From contig CAJTVN010000030.1 in assembly GCA_910579685.1 (NCBI GenBank), forward strand, positions 1-50,746: a DNA stretch of 50,746 nucleotides, in the 5' to 3' direction. This DNA comes from an uncultured Lachnospiraceae bacterium (GTDB lineage Bacteria > Bacillota > Clostridia > Lachnospirales > Lachnospiraceae). A program made the position numbers and the translations under genes. The notes under the pieces are model-generated. The model was not told the DNA's origin. It made no database searches and saw only the letters and a list, made by a program, of their open reading frames with translations. Of this stretch, positions 16,982-25,246 are shown in pieces. Numbering within the stretch: position 1 is the first letter of the stretch; each line of letters starts with the position of its first letter.

Positions 16982-17030
16982 TTGACAAACCTACCGGCGG
17001 TATGATAATATAAAACCTACCAACGGTATG
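16982..17030 (+). promoter_or_regulatory. tetR promoter with two direct-repeat operators
   Basis: TTGACA (16982-16987) and TAATAT (17006-17011, 18-base spacer) form the promoter. AAACCTACCGGCGGTATG (16987-17004) lies inside the spacer, and AAACCTACCAACGGTATG (17013-17030) follows the -10, 26 bases further on. The first contains the palindrome TACCG-G-CGGTA. The layout predicts autorepression. Confidence 0.7.
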
Positions 17031-17048
17031 TTTGAGGAGAGAGGAACC

Positions 17049-17702
17049 ATGGCCAGAAATAAGCATCCGGAAGAGACCGTGAATTTCATATTGGATGTTG
17101 CGTTCCGCCTGTTTATGGAGAAGGGGTATGAGTATACCTCCATCCAGGACATTATCGATCAGTTAGGCGGCCTTAGCAAGGGAGCGATCTATCATCATTT
17201 TAAGTCAAAGGAAGATATCCTGGTTGCCGTCACGGACAGAATGACGGCGGAGTCGAATCAGATGCTCGCAGACATTCGGGATCGCACGGATTTATGCGGC
17301 AGGGAAAAACTGAGGACAATTTTTAAATCGTCCATCAACAGGCCTGTACAGAACGATATTTTTACAGTGGCTCCGGATTTTCACAATAACCCCAGGCTTT
17401 TGTTCAGTCTCTTGCACGACACGATAGAGGAAGCGGCGCCAAATTACATTCTGCCGATTATTGAACAGGGGATTGCGGACGGTTCCATTGAGACGGACTA
17501 TCCCAAACAGCTGGCGGAGCTGATTCTGCTTGCGGCCAATGTCTGGATGAACCCTATGATTTTTGACAGCACTGTGGAAGAGTCCTGCCGCAAGTTCATG
17601 ATATTTGGTCAGATGCTCCGGGGCTTTGGACTGGATATCGTGGATGACGAAATGCTGGCGAGGCTGCGGGAGCTGACCTCAATTTATCAGAGGAACAGAT
17701 AG
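17049..17702 (+). CDS. TetR/AcrR-family transcriptional regulator
   Basis: 217 residues. ATG 17049 is preferred over 17028 because GGAGAGAGG lies just upstream and the second operator would otherwise overlap the start. Residues ~10-57 form the TetR DNA-binding domain (FILDVAFRLFMEKGYEYTSI, GAIYHHFKSKEDIL). The remaining helical domain binds the unknown inducer and forms the dimer. Two operator-like repeats lie in its own promoter, and a palindrome with the same CGGTATG half-site precedes the MFS gene downstream. It is therefore likely to repress itself and the efflux gene until a drug-like ligand binds (inference). Confidence 0.9.
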   Translation: MARNKHPEETVNFILDVAFRLFMEKGYEYTSIQDIIDQLGGLSKGAIYHHFKSKEDILVAVTDRMTAESNQMLADIRDRTDLCGREKLRTIFKSSINRPVQNDIFTVAPDFHNNPRLLFSLLHDTIEEAAPNYILPIIEQGIADGSIETDYPKQLAELILLAANVWMNPMIFDSTVEESCRKFMIFGQMLRGFGLDIVDDEMLARLRELTSIYQRNR

Positions 17703-17748
17703 CGGTTGAAGCATGTTGGTTTGGCTCGCTATGTACAGAAAAAGAATG

Positions 17749-17770
17749 TCTGCCCTGTAAAAAGGGCAGA
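17749..17770 (+). terminator. Likely tetR terminator
   Basis: TCTGCCCT (17749-17756) pairs with AGGGCAGA (17763-17770) over a 6-base loop, followed by AAATTTT. The T-run is short and displaced, so termination may be partial and let some tetR transcripts continue into the MFS gene. Confidence 0.5.
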
Positions 17771-17780
17771 AAATTTTGGC

Positions 17781-17813
17781 AACAATACATACCGCCATGC
17801 GGTATGTATTGTT
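17781..17813. promoter_or_regulatory. 33-bp palindromic operator before the MFS gene
   Basis: AACAATACATACCGC and its exact reverse complement flank the centre CAT. The inner part ATACCGC-CAT-GCGGTAT carries the same GGTATG half-site as the two tetR promoter repeats. It lies 45 bases upstream of the MFS start and is best read as the TetR binding site. Confidence 0.7.
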
Positions 17814-17858
17814 GAAAGAGTTATCACACAACAGAAAAGTAGAAAGGAAAATTAGGAA

Positions 17859-19100
17859 ATGAACCAAAAACTGTTTTCAAAGGATTTTACATTAGTGGTT
17901 ATCGGCCAGATTATCTCCCTGTTTGGCAATGCCACGATAAGATTTGCGCTGCCCCTGTACTTACTGAATCTGACAGGCTCGTCAGCGCTTTACGGAACGG
18001 TCACGGCCTGCGCCTTTGTTCCGGCCATCCTGCTCTCGCCTGTCGGAGGTATCGTTGCGGACCGGGTAAATAAGAGGAATATTATGGTGATTCTGGACTT
18101 CTTTACAGCGCTGGTGATCCTGGCTTTTTCCCTGCTGCTTGGCAGCGTCAACCTGGTCCTGCTTCTGACGGTTACACTGATGCTTCTGTACGGGATCGCA
18201 GGTGCGTATCAGCCCTCCGTGCAGGCAAGCATTCCTGCGCTGATGGATCCGCATCATTTTATGGCTGCCAATTCCATCATCAATGCCATCAGCTCCTTTG
18301 CCTCTCTGATTGGTCCCGTGCTTGGCGGTATTTTGTACAGCGCATATGGACTGGGGCCGGTATTGTCGGTCTGTGCGGTATGCTTTACCCTGTCCGCGGT
18401 AATGGAAATTTTTATTTCGATACCGTTTCAGAGGCAGACGCCGGAGGGAGGAATCCTGAAAACGGCCGGACATGATTTTGCAGAGAGCATCCATTTTATC
18501 CGGAAGGAAAAACCGGTGATCGGGAAAGCTCTTCTGGCGGTCTGCGGGATTAATTTTTTCCTGGGCGCAATGATTATCGTCGCGCTTCCCTATCTGATCA
18601 CGGAGGTGCTGGAGCTGGAGGCTTCCCAGGCAAACAGGCTCTACGGATTTGCGCAGGGGGCGCTGGCGGCGGGAGGACTTGCCGGAGGAGTTGGGGCGGG
18701 GATTTTTGCGGGTAAGCTTACGATCCGCAAATCGGCCGGTCTGATAATCGCCTGCGCGGCGTCCGTGTTTCCCATGGCCGCCGCACTGATCCTGTTTTCC
18801 TCCGGAATCGTAAACTATATCGTTATAACCCTGTGCTGTTTTGCGGTCATGCTGTTTTCAACAATAATCACCGTGCAGATGATGTCCTTTATTCAGGCGG
18901 AAACGCCGCAAAATCTGATTGGAAAGGTTATCGCTGTCGTACTTACCGTTTCCATGTGCGCACAGCCTCTGGGCAATGCGTTTTACGGCGTTCTGTTTGA
19001 AATCTGCGGTGGATTCGAATCTGCGGTGGTGCTGTTTTCCGGTATCGCTTCCCTTGGGATTGCCATCGGAGCGGGAAATGTTTTTCGGGGATTTGACTAG
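17859..19100 (+). CDS. Major facilitator superfamily efflux transporter
   Basis: 413 residues with about 12 membrane helices. The start region FSKDFTLVVIGQIISLFGNA and the loop GGIVADRVNKRNIM (MFS motif A, between helices 2 and 3) place it in the group of macrolide- or drug-efflux-like MFS proteins. AAGGA precedes the ATG. It follows tetR and carries a strong palindromic operator. Its product probably pumps a toxic compound out in exchange for protons. The actual substrate cannot be read from sequence. Confidence 0.88.
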   Translation: MNQKLFSKDFTLVVIGQIISLFGNATIRFALPLYLLNLTGSSALYGTVTACAFVPAILLSPVGGIVADRVNKRNIMVILDFFTALVILAFSLLLGSVNLVLLLTVTLMLLYGIAGAYQPSVQASIPALMDPHHFMAANSIINAISSFASLIGPVLGGILYSAYGLGPVLSVCAVCFTLSAVMEIFISIPFQRQTPEGGILKTAGHDFAESIHFIRKEKPVIGKALLAVCGINFFLGAMIIVALPYLITEVLELEASQANRLYGFAQGALAAGGLAGGVGAGIFAGKLTIRKSAGLIIACAASVFPMAAALILFSSGIVNYIVITLCCFAVMLFSTIITVQMMSFIQAETPQNLIGKVIAVVLTVSMCAQPLGNAFYGVLFEICGGFESAVVLFSGIASLGIAIGAGNVFRGFD

Positions 19101-19229
19101 CCGGCATTCATTTGTTTGTGCCATACTTTATCTGCCGCACTTCCCGCAACGAGGAAATGTACAGGGCGCTTGCATTTGAAATCCGCCTGGGCGCTGCGTC
19201 TGCCGATCTGCGCTGAGGCCGGAAGAGCC

Positions 19230-19829
19230 TTATCCTTTTGCCGCTTCCATGAGCAGCCTCACGCAGGGGTCAATGCCGAGTTTCCCGGCGTTAAGATACA
19301 GCTCGTAGTATTCGGGAGAGCCCCATTCCCAGTTTGTGACCGAATTATAAAAGCCGCTTCTTCGTTTGTCATTCCGCTTGAGGGCATTCTCGGCCTCCGC
19401 CTGCTGGATTCCCTCACGCTCTATGGCGCGCTGGATCCGCTTTTCCCGGTCCGCATAGATAAACACTCTCAGGCTGTTGGGTTTTTCCCTGAGAATATAT
19501 CCGGATGCTCTTCCCACGATCACGCATTTCCCCTTTTCGGCGGCTTCCTCGATAATCCGTTTTTCCTCAAGAAACAGCTTATCCGCCAGAGGAAGCTCCC
19601 TGTTGGAGGAAAAGCCTCCCAGCGCTGTCTTGGAGAGATTCATCAGAAGGCCGCCGGAGCTGCTTTCCTCCAGGCTTCCGATCTGATAATAAGGAATGTT
19701 GAGGTTTTTTGCGGCTTCCACGAGAATATTTCTGTCGTAGAGCGTATACCCCAGCGCCTCCGCCAGCTTTTTCCCGATTTCGTTGCCGCCGCTGGCATAC
19801 CTTCTTTCAATCGTTATGATATCATACAT
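19230..19829 (-). CDS. Cytidylate-kinase-like family protein
   Basis: 199 residues from ATG 19829, with AGGGGGA upstream. The N-terminus IITIERRYASGGNEIGKKLA is the modified phosphate-binding loop of the cytidylate-kinase-like family, followed by YDRNIL. A central block KGKCVIVGRASGYIL and a basic lid (REKRIQRAIEREG) follow. These proteins resemble nucleoside monophosphate kinases but are shorter than Cmk and of unproven substrate. It lies 67 bases behind the AraC regulator on the same strand and is convergent with the MFS gene. Confidence 0.82.
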   Translation of the reverse strand: MYDIITIERRYASGGNEIGKKLAEALGYTLYDRNILVEAAKNLNIPYYQIGSLEESSSGGLLMNLSKTALGGFSSNRELPLADKLFLEEKRIIEEAAEKGKCVIVGRASGYILREKPNSLRVFIYADREKRIQRAIEREGIQQAEAENALKRNDKRRSGFYNSVTNWEWGSPEYYELYLNAGKLGIDPCVRLLMEAAKG

Positions 19830-19896
19830 AAAGATGTCCCCCTTTTTTGCTTTTTTCTATACCTCTATTATAAACATTTTGCGCCTGCAGCTCAAT

Positions 19897-20775
19897 TCAT
19901 TTTTTCATAAAATTGGAAAATCCCGAGGTATTTCTCCGATAACTGCCCGGGCTGACCTGATAATATTTTTTAAAGGCGGAGGAAAAGTGTTCCGCACTGG
20001 AGTAGCCAAGTTCCTCCGCAATGGAAGCAATGCTCCGGTTCTTTTCTCCAAGAAGAATGGAGGCCGCCGACATGCGGGCTTCCGCTTTCTTCTGTTGGAA
20101 GGTCTTGCCGTAATATTCCTGCAAAAGGCGCTGGGTCTGCCTTGTGCTGAGCTTGAGGCGGTCCGCAAGGATGTCCAGAGACAGTGTGCGGTACTCGTAG
20201 AGAAAATATTCCTCGATGATCATGGATTTGCTGTTATAGAGATTGGTGTCCGCAAAGCGGTATTCCGGCTTCTTTTCCTGCTCATAATTACGCACCAGGC
20301 AGATAATCAGCTGTGAGAGCAGAAGCTCCACCTGATTGCGATAGCCCGTGTAATGGTGTTCCAGCTCGTCAAAAAGCTGTTTCATCAGAAAGTGAATTCC
20401 CTGTGCATCCTGTCCGATCCAGAACCGGGCGGATAAAAAGCTGTCCATGAGAAGGGAGGGTTTTTTGACCCGGGAAGAGCCGGGGAAGTGAAAGTAGACA
20501 CAATACTCCTGCATGGGATCGGACAACAGCGGCGATTGCGCATGTTCCACATGAGGGCCGGTCACAAAGAGGGTGTTGGGAGAGATATCATAATATTTGC
20601 CGTCAGCCTTCAGCCTGCCGTATCCGGCAGGGATATAATGAATTTCATAACAGCCATTTCCGTGGCTGTGTGAGGGAATGACACGGGTGAAGCGCTCGAA
20701 AATGATGTTCAGCGTGTGTATGGGAATTCCATCCAGGGAAAAATGCGGGTTTATGCTGGTGTACTGGGTTTTCAT
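19897..20775 (-). CDS. AraC-family transcriptional regulator (cupin sensor plus HTH), probable fucose-operon activator
   Basis: 292 residues. ATG 20775 is chosen because GGAGG lies just upstream. The N-terminal ~150 residues are a cupin sugar-sensing domain (SHSHGNGCYEIHYIPAGYG, FVTGPHVEHAQ). The C-terminal ~100 residues are the double helix-turn-helix (LSLDILADRLKLSTRQTQRL, IASIAEELGYSSAEHFSSAF). It is divergent from the dehydrogenase-reductase-mutarotase-fucosidase operon. Two direct repeats with AraC-like spacing lie in front of that operon's -35. It most likely activates the operon in response to fucose or a fucosyl sugar (inference). Confidence 0.9.
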   Translation of the reverse strand: MKTQYTSINPHFSLDGIPIHTLNIIFERFTRVIPSHSHGNGCYEIHYIPAGYGRLKADGKYYDISPNTLFVTGPHVEHAQSPLLSDPMQEYCVYFHFPGSSRVKKPSLLMDSFLSARFWIGQDAQGIHFLMKQLFDELEHHYTGYRNQVELLLSQLIICLVRNYEQEKKPEYRFADTNLYNSKSMIIEEYFLYEYRTLSLDILADRLKLSTRQTQRLLQEYYGKTFQQKKAEARMSAASILLGEKNRSIASIAEELGYSSAEHFSSAFKKYYQVSPGSYRRNTSGFSNFMKK

Positions 20776-20834
20776 GGGAAGCCTCCTTGGCAGTGTATAG
20801 TTCATTATAACAGATGAAGGATACAAAAACACGA

Positions 20835-20894
20835 CATATTTTTATGAAAATGGGCATATTTTGATCTGGTATCCGAGGGCGGGGAGAGTATACT
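20835..20894 (+). promoter_or_regulatory. AraC-type direct repeats and promoter of the fucose operon
   Basis: CATATTTTTATG (20835-20846) and CATATTTTGATC (20855-20866) are direct repeats whose starts are 20 bases (two helical turns) apart. The second touches a weak -35 (TGGTAT, 20867-20872). A good -10, TATACT, lies at 20889-20894 after a 16-base spacer. This is the standard architecture of an AraC-activated promoter. Confidence 0.6.
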
Positions 20895-20935
20895 GGAATT
20901 ATGAGGAAAGTATCCGCAGGAAAGGAGAATTTTTT

Positions 20936-21994
20936 ATGGCGGTAAAGATGTTGATGAAGGGGGCAATTCTGCCGGGAAACAGCACAGTGGAGCTGAAGGA
21001 TTTTGAGATTCCGAAGCCCGGTTACGGGCAGGTGGTGGTACAGACTAAGGCGACCACGATCTGCGGCAGCGATATCCGCTGTATTTACAGGGAGCATACG
21101 GGAAAAGGGCCGGAAGGGTACATACCGGGAATGGTGGCAGGTCACGAGCCCTGCGGTCAGATCGTGGAAGAGGGCGAGGGCTTAAAGCGCTTCAAGAAGG
21201 GTGACCGGGTGATCGTGTACCACATCTCCGGATGCGGCGTGTGCAACGACTGCCGCAGGGGCTATTATATTTCCTGTAAGAGCAGGTTCCGTCAGGCCTA
21301 CGGCTGGCAGAGGAACGGAGGAATGGCGCCCTATATCCTGGCGGACGAAAAGGATCTGATCGAGCTGCCGGATGAACTGTCCTACAAGGACGGCGCCCAG
21401 GTGGCCTGCGGCTTCGGCACGGTCTATGAGGCAATTGAGAAGATCGGCATCTGCGGAAACGATGCGGTCCTGGTGACGGGGCTCGGCCCGGTGGGTCTTG
21501 CGGCTCTCATGCTGGCAAAGGCAATGGGGGCGAACAAGCTGATCGGCGTGGAGATGAATGACTACAGGATTGATCTGGCGAAGAAGCTGGGGCTGGTTGA
21601 TCTGGTGGTGAAGCCCGGGGACGGCGCCCTGGAGGAGATCCTTAAGGCCACCGGAGGCAAAGGCGCGGAGCGCTCCATCGACGCATCCGCAAGCGATCCG
21701 GGAAGACAGCTTGCCATCCGGGCCACAAGGGAGTGGGGAAAGATCGCCTTCGTGGGAGAGGGAGGAACCTGCACCTTTAATCCCAGCCCGGATATTATCC
21801 ACGGACAGAAGACCATCTACGGCTCCTGGGTGACCTCTCTTTGGAGAATGGAGGAACTGGTGGAGCGGCTGGTGCGCTGGAACATCCATCCCGAGGATCT
21901 GATCACCCATGAATTCCCTCTGGATCAGGCGGCGGAAGCGTACAGCCTGATGGCGGGCGGTCAGTGCGGCAAGGTTGCCGTGGTGTTTGATTGA
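20936..21994 (+). CDS. Zinc-dependent alcohol/sugar dehydrogenase (MDR family)
   Basis: 352 residues from ATG 20936 behind AAAGGAG. Cys43 (TICGSD), His70 and Glu71 (AGHEP) are the catalytic zinc ligands. The structural zinc cysteines are 100, 103, 106 and 114. The Rossmann motif GLGPVG lies near residue 175. Medium-chain dehydrogenases of this kind oxidise polyols or sugars, or reduce aldehydes, using NAD(P). As first gene of a fucosidase operon it may act on L-fucose or on lactaldehyde/propanediol; sequence does not decide which. It is followed after 22 bases by the aldo/keto reductase. Confidence 0.9.
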   Translation: MAVKMLMKGAILPGNSTVELKDFEIPKPGYGQVVVQTKATTICGSDIRCIYREHTGKGPEGYIPGMVAGHEPCGQIVEEGEGLKRFKKGDRVIVYHISGCGVCNDCRRGYYISCKSRFRQAYGWQRNGGMAPYILADEKDLIELPDELSYKDGAQVACGFGTVYEAIEKIGICGNDAVLVTGLGPVGLAALMLAKAMGANKLIGVEMNDYRIDLAKKLGLVDLVVKPGDGALEEILKATGGKGAERSIDASASDPGRQLAIRATREWGKIAFVGEGGTCTFNPSPDIIHGQKTIYGSWVTSLWRMEELVERLVRWNIHPEDLITHEFPLDQAAEAYSLMAGGQCGKVAVVFD

Positions 21995-22016
21995 GGGCGG
22001 AGGTATGGAGAGAGGA

Positions 22017-23030
22017 ATGGAACAGAAAATAGATCAGACTTTGATTCCAAAGAGGACTCTGCCGGGCGGGGAGCAGATTCCCTGCATGGGGCTTGGAACC
22101 TTTGGATCAGATAAATACGGGGCGGATGTGGTCTCAAAGGCGGTTTACGGCGCAATCCGATACGGCTACCGCCTGATTGACTGCGCATCCGTTTATCAGA
22201 ACGAGGCGCAGATCGGACAAGTGTTCAAAAGGCTGTTTGAGGAAGGGGAGATCACAAGGAAAGAGCTCTTTGTCACCTCCAAGGTGTGGAATGACAGGCA
22301 CGGTGAGGGGGAAGTCATCGCTTCCTGCAAAAAAAGCCTGGAAGATCTGGGACTGGAACAGCTCGATTTGTATTTCGTGCACTGGCCTTTTCCCAACTAC
22401 CATGCGCCGGGCTGCGGCGGGGATTCCAGGAATCCGGATTCCAGGCCCTTTGACGTGGAAGAATTTATGGGGGCGTGGCGCCAGTGCGAGGAGCTGGTGG
22501 ATCTTGGCCTTGTGCGCTATATCGGGATGAGCAATATGACCATACCCAAGCTGGAGGCGGTGCTTCCCCTTTGCAGGATAAAGCCGGCGGCTCTCGAGAT
22601 GGAGCTGCACCCTTCCTTCCAGCAGCCCGAGCTGTTTGACTATGCGGTTTCCCATGACATTCTGCCCATCGGCTACTGTCCCATCGGATCCCCTTCCAGA
22701 CCGGAGAGGGACCGGGCGGCTGAGGATGTGGCGGATGGGGAGCTTCCCTCCGTGGCTGCGGCGGCAAGGGCTCATCAGGTTCACCCGGCTGTGATCTGCC
22801 TGAAATGGGCCGTGCAGAGAGGGCAGGTTCCGATTCCGTTTTCCGTGAAGGAGGCGCAGTACATGGCAAACCTGCAGTGCGCAGTGAGTGATCCTTTGAC
22901 GCCGAAGGAGATGGAAGCCATCCGTGAGGACGACAAAAACTGCCGGCTGGTAAAGGGCCAGGTTTTCCTGTGGGAAGGAGCCAGGGGCTGGGAAGACCTC
23001 TGGGATATAGACGGAACGATTGTGAAATGA
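22017..23030 (+). CDS. Aldo/keto reductase
   Basis: 337 residues. Two starts are possible: ATG 22005 sits directly against GGAGG, while ATG 22017 has GGAG six bases upstream and is preferred. The catalytic tetrad is visible: Asp and Tyr in LIDCASVYQNE, Lys in VTSKVWND, His in YFVHWPFP. The protein is a TIM barrel using NADPH. A longer loop after the catalytic His (GCGGDSRNPDSRPFD) is unusual and may shape the sugar pocket. Co-transcription with FucU and fucosidase suggests reduction of fucose or of an aldehyde derived from it (inference). Confidence 0.88.
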   Translation: MEQKIDQTLIPKRTLPGGEQIPCMGLGTFGSDKYGADVVSKAVYGAIRYGYRLIDCASVYQNEAQIGQVFKRLFEEGEITRKELFVTSKVWNDRHGEGEVIASCKKSLEDLGLEQLDLYFVHWPFPNYHAPGCGGDSRNPDSRPFDVEEFMGAWRQCEELVDLGLVRYIGMSNMTIPKLEAVLPLCRIKPAALEMELHPSFQQPELFDYAVSHDILPIGYCPIGSPSRPERDRAAEDVADGELPSVAAAARAHQVHPAVICLKWAVQRGQVPIPFSVKEAQYMANLQCAVSDPLTPKEMEAIREDDKNCRLVKGQVFLWEGARGWEDLWDIDGTIVK

Positions 23031-23092
23031 TATGACGAGTGAGCGGACAGGCTCCGAGGAAGAGTCTGACGGGAAAGGATGTGGGAGGATTT

Positions 23093-23530
23093 ATGCTGAA
23101 GGGAATTCCCAAAATATTATCGCCTGAGCTGCTTAAGGTGCTCTGCGAGATGGGACATGGAGACCGGATTGTGATTGCGGACGGGAACTTTCCGGCGCAG
23201 AGTATGGGAAAGGACGGCATTGTGATCCGGATGGACGGACACGGGATCTGTGAGATTCTGGAAGCGGTTCTTAAGGTTTTTCCCCTGGATACGTATGTGG
23301 AGCATCCTCTGAACCTGATGCAGGTGATGGAGGGGGATCCGGTGGAGACGCCCATCTGGGAGCGTTATAAGGAGCTTGTGAAAGAGGCGGACGAGAGAGG
23401 GGAAGCGGTAATCGGCCAGATCGAGCGCTTTGCCTTTTACGAGGAGGCCAGAAAAGCCTATGCGGTCGTGGCAACAGGAGAAGGGGCGCTGTACGCCAAT
23501 ATCATGCTGCAAAAGGGCGTGGTAGTCTGA
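23093..23530 (+). CDS. fucU: L-fucose mutarotase, RbsD/FucU family
   Basis: 145 residues. ATG 23093 is set by GGGAGG seven bases upstream. The family signature is at the start: LLKVLCEMGHGDRIVIADGN with catalytic His22, and HPLNLMQVM further on. The length matches E. coli FucU (140). It interconverts the alpha and beta anomers of the sugar released by the fucosidase. The neighbouring GH29 gene favours FucU over the ribose paralogue RbsD. Confidence 0.85.
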   Translation: MLKGIPKILSPELLKVLCEMGHGDRIVIADGNFPAQSMGKDGIVIRMDGHGICEILEAVLKVFPLDTYVEHPLNLMQVMEGDPVETPIWERYKELVKEADERGEAVIGQIERFAFYEEARKAYAVVATGEGALYANIMLQKGVVV

Positions 23531-23572
23531 ATGCGGCGCGGCAGTCAGAAGAGATGGAGGTAAGTAAAAGCT

Positions 23573-25045
23573 ATGTATGATATGGCAGAATATCTGGAGA
23601 CCATAGACAGGGTGATCGAGCAGGGGCCTTTTAAGGACAACTGGGAATCCCTCTGCGCATTCGAGGTACCGAAGTGGTACCGGAACGCCAAGTTTGGAAT
23701 TTTTATTCACTGGGGCGTGTACAGCGTTCCGGCCTACGACAGTGAGTGGTATTCGAGAAATATGTATGTGCAGGGATCAAAGGCCTATGAGCATCATCTG
23801 AAAACTTATGGAAAGCAGTCCGAGTTTGGATATAAGGACTTCATCCCCCTGTTTAAGGCGGAAAATTTCGATCCGGACAAATGGGCGGATCTCTTTGCCA
23901 GGGCGGGAGCGAAATATGTGGTTCCGGTGGCGGAGCATCATGACGGCTTCCAGATGTACAAGAGCGAGATTTCCCACTGGAACGCCTGTGAGATGGGACC
24001 GAAGAGGGATGTGCTCGGGGAACTGACCAGGAGCTGCCGAAAGAGAGGGATGGAGACGGGCGCTTCTTCCCACAGAGTAGAGCACTGGTTCTTCATGGGC
24101 CATGGGAAGGATTTTGACAGCGATATCAAAGAGCCCATGAGCCGGGGCGATTTTTACTGGCCGGCCATGCCGGAGCCGGATCATCACGACATTTTCAGTG
24201 AACCGGCCCCCACGCAGGAGTATCTGCAGGACTGGCTGGTGAGAACCTGCGAGATCATTGACCGCTACCAGCCCAGGGTGCTCTACTTTGACTGGTGGAT
24301 TCAGCACAGCGCGGTAAAGCCCTACCTGAAAAAGCTGGCGGCCTACTACTACAACCGGGCGGCGCAGTGGGGAACCGAGGTTGCCATTGATTACAAGCAC
24401 GACGCCTTTTCCTTCGGTGCGGCGGTGCCGGATGTGGAGAGAGGACAGTTTGCGGACGTGAAGCCCTATTTCTGGCAGACGGATACGGCGATCGCCCTGA
24501 ATTCCTGGTGCTATACGGAGAATAATGATTTCCGCCCTTATCAGGACATCCTCTGCGATCTGGTGGATATTGTGAGCAAGAACGGAACCCTTCTGCTGAA
24601 CGTGGGCCCGAAAGCGGACGGGACGATCTCCGAGGAAGACACGGCTGTGCTGGAGGGAATCGGAAGATGGATGGCGATAAACGGCGAGGCGATTTACGGC
24701 ACGAAGGTGTGGCGCAAGTACGGCGAGGGGCCGACACAGATCGTGGAGGGCCAGTTCTCGGACGGGATCAAAAAGAATTTTACCTCAAAGGATTTCCGCT
24801 TCACCACGGGCAGGGGCTTTCTGTATGCGACTGCCTTGAAGGCCAGCCAGGACGGAACGTACTGCATTGAATCCCTGGGAATCAGGGACGCTTCCAGACA
24901 GGCACACTTTTCGGGAATCATCAGAAGCGTGGAGGTGCTCGGAGCGGACGGGGCGCCGAAGTGGAACCGGAATGAGGCCGGGCTTCATATCGAGACCTCT
25001 TACCGGAGCGATACGCCCGTTGTGTTTAAGATATCCATTGACTGA
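23573..25045 (+). CDS. Alpha-L-fucosidase, GH29
   Basis: 490 residues, no signal peptide, so cytoplasmic. The N-terminal catalytic barrel contains WYRNAKFGIFIHWGVYSVPA, VVPVAEHHDGFQMY and VLYFDWWIQHS. Asp240 in FDWW is the expected nucleophile of this retaining family. NGTLLLNVGPKADGTI closes the barrel and a ~100-residue beta domain follows. GGAGG lies 12 bases before the ATG; a second ATG at 23582 is possible. It is the last gene of the fucose operon, before a strong terminator. It would release L-fucose from imported fucosyl-oligosaccharides such as mucin or milk glycans. Confidence 0.95.
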   Translation: MYDMAEYLETIDRVIEQGPFKDNWESLCAFEVPKWYRNAKFGIFIHWGVYSVPAYDSEWYSRNMYVQGSKAYEHHLKTYGKQSEFGYKDFIPLFKAENFDPDKWADLFARAGAKYVVPVAEHHDGFQMYKSEISHWNACEMGPKRDVLGELTRSCRKRGMETGASSHRVEHWFFMGHGKDFDSDIKEPMSRGDFYWPAMPEPDHHDIFSEPAPTQEYLQDWLVRTCEIIDRYQPRVLYFDWWIQHSAVKPYLKKLAAYYYNRAAQWGTEVAIDYKHDAFSFGAAVPDVERGQFADVKPYFWQTDTAIALNSWCYTENNDFRPYQDILCDLVDIVSKNGTLLLNVGPKADGTISEEDTAVLEGIGRWMAINGEAIYGTKVWRKYGEGPTQIVEGQFSDGIKKNFTSKDFRFTTGRGFLYATALKASQDGTYCIESLGIRDASRQAHFSGIIRSVEVLGADGAPKWNRNEAGLHIETSYRSDTPVVFKISID

Positions 25046-25069
25046 CGAAGGAACAGGCAGATGATTTGC

Positions 25070-25115
25070 AGCCTCCGGCACAGCCGTGACAGAACGGTCG
25101 TGCCGGAGGCTTTTT
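25070..25115 (+). terminator. Terminator of the fucose operon
   Basis: AGCCTCCGGCAC (25070-25081) pairs perfectly with GTGCCGGAGGCT (25100-25111), with an inner CCGT/ACGG stem, followed by a T-run. Confidence 0.92.
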
Positions 25116-25137
25116 GACGGGAACCGGCTTTGGCGGG

Positions 25138-25170
25138 AAAACTTTTGGGTCAAAAGTTTTGGCCCAAAAG
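25138..25170 (+). promoter_or_regulatory. Two mutually exclusive hairpins before the methylase-ABC operon
   Basis: AAAACTTTTG (25138-25147) pairs with CAAAAGTTTT (25151-25160). The overlapping CTTTTGGG (25142-25149) pairs instead with CCCAAAAG (25163-25170). Only one can form at a time. They lie just upstream of the promoter boxes at 25181-25209, so an RNA switch would require transcripts from further upstream. A DNA repeat is equally possible. Confidence 0.4.
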
Positions 25171-25180
25171 ACAAAAAATG

Positions 25181-25209
25181 TTCCATTTACAGGGAAAAAG
25201 GAGTACAAT
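25181..25209 (+). promoter_or_regulatory. Likely promoter of the methylase-sugar ABC operon
   Basis: TTCCAT (25181-25186) and TACAAT (25204-25209) are separated by 17 bases, 38 bases before the ATG. The -35 is weak. Confidence 0.45.
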
Positions 25210-25246
25210 GAAGGGAATTAAGTGAAAACGGGGGGGAGCAAAAGCC

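Noticed and set aside
19116..19910. Open frame of 264 codons on the plus strand
   Set aside because: Antisense to the cytidylate-kinase-like gene, which has a good ribosome binding site and family motifs.
22465..23355. Open frame of 296 codons on the minus strand
   Set aside because: Pro/Ser/Arg-rich antisense reading of the aldo/keto reductase and fucU genes.
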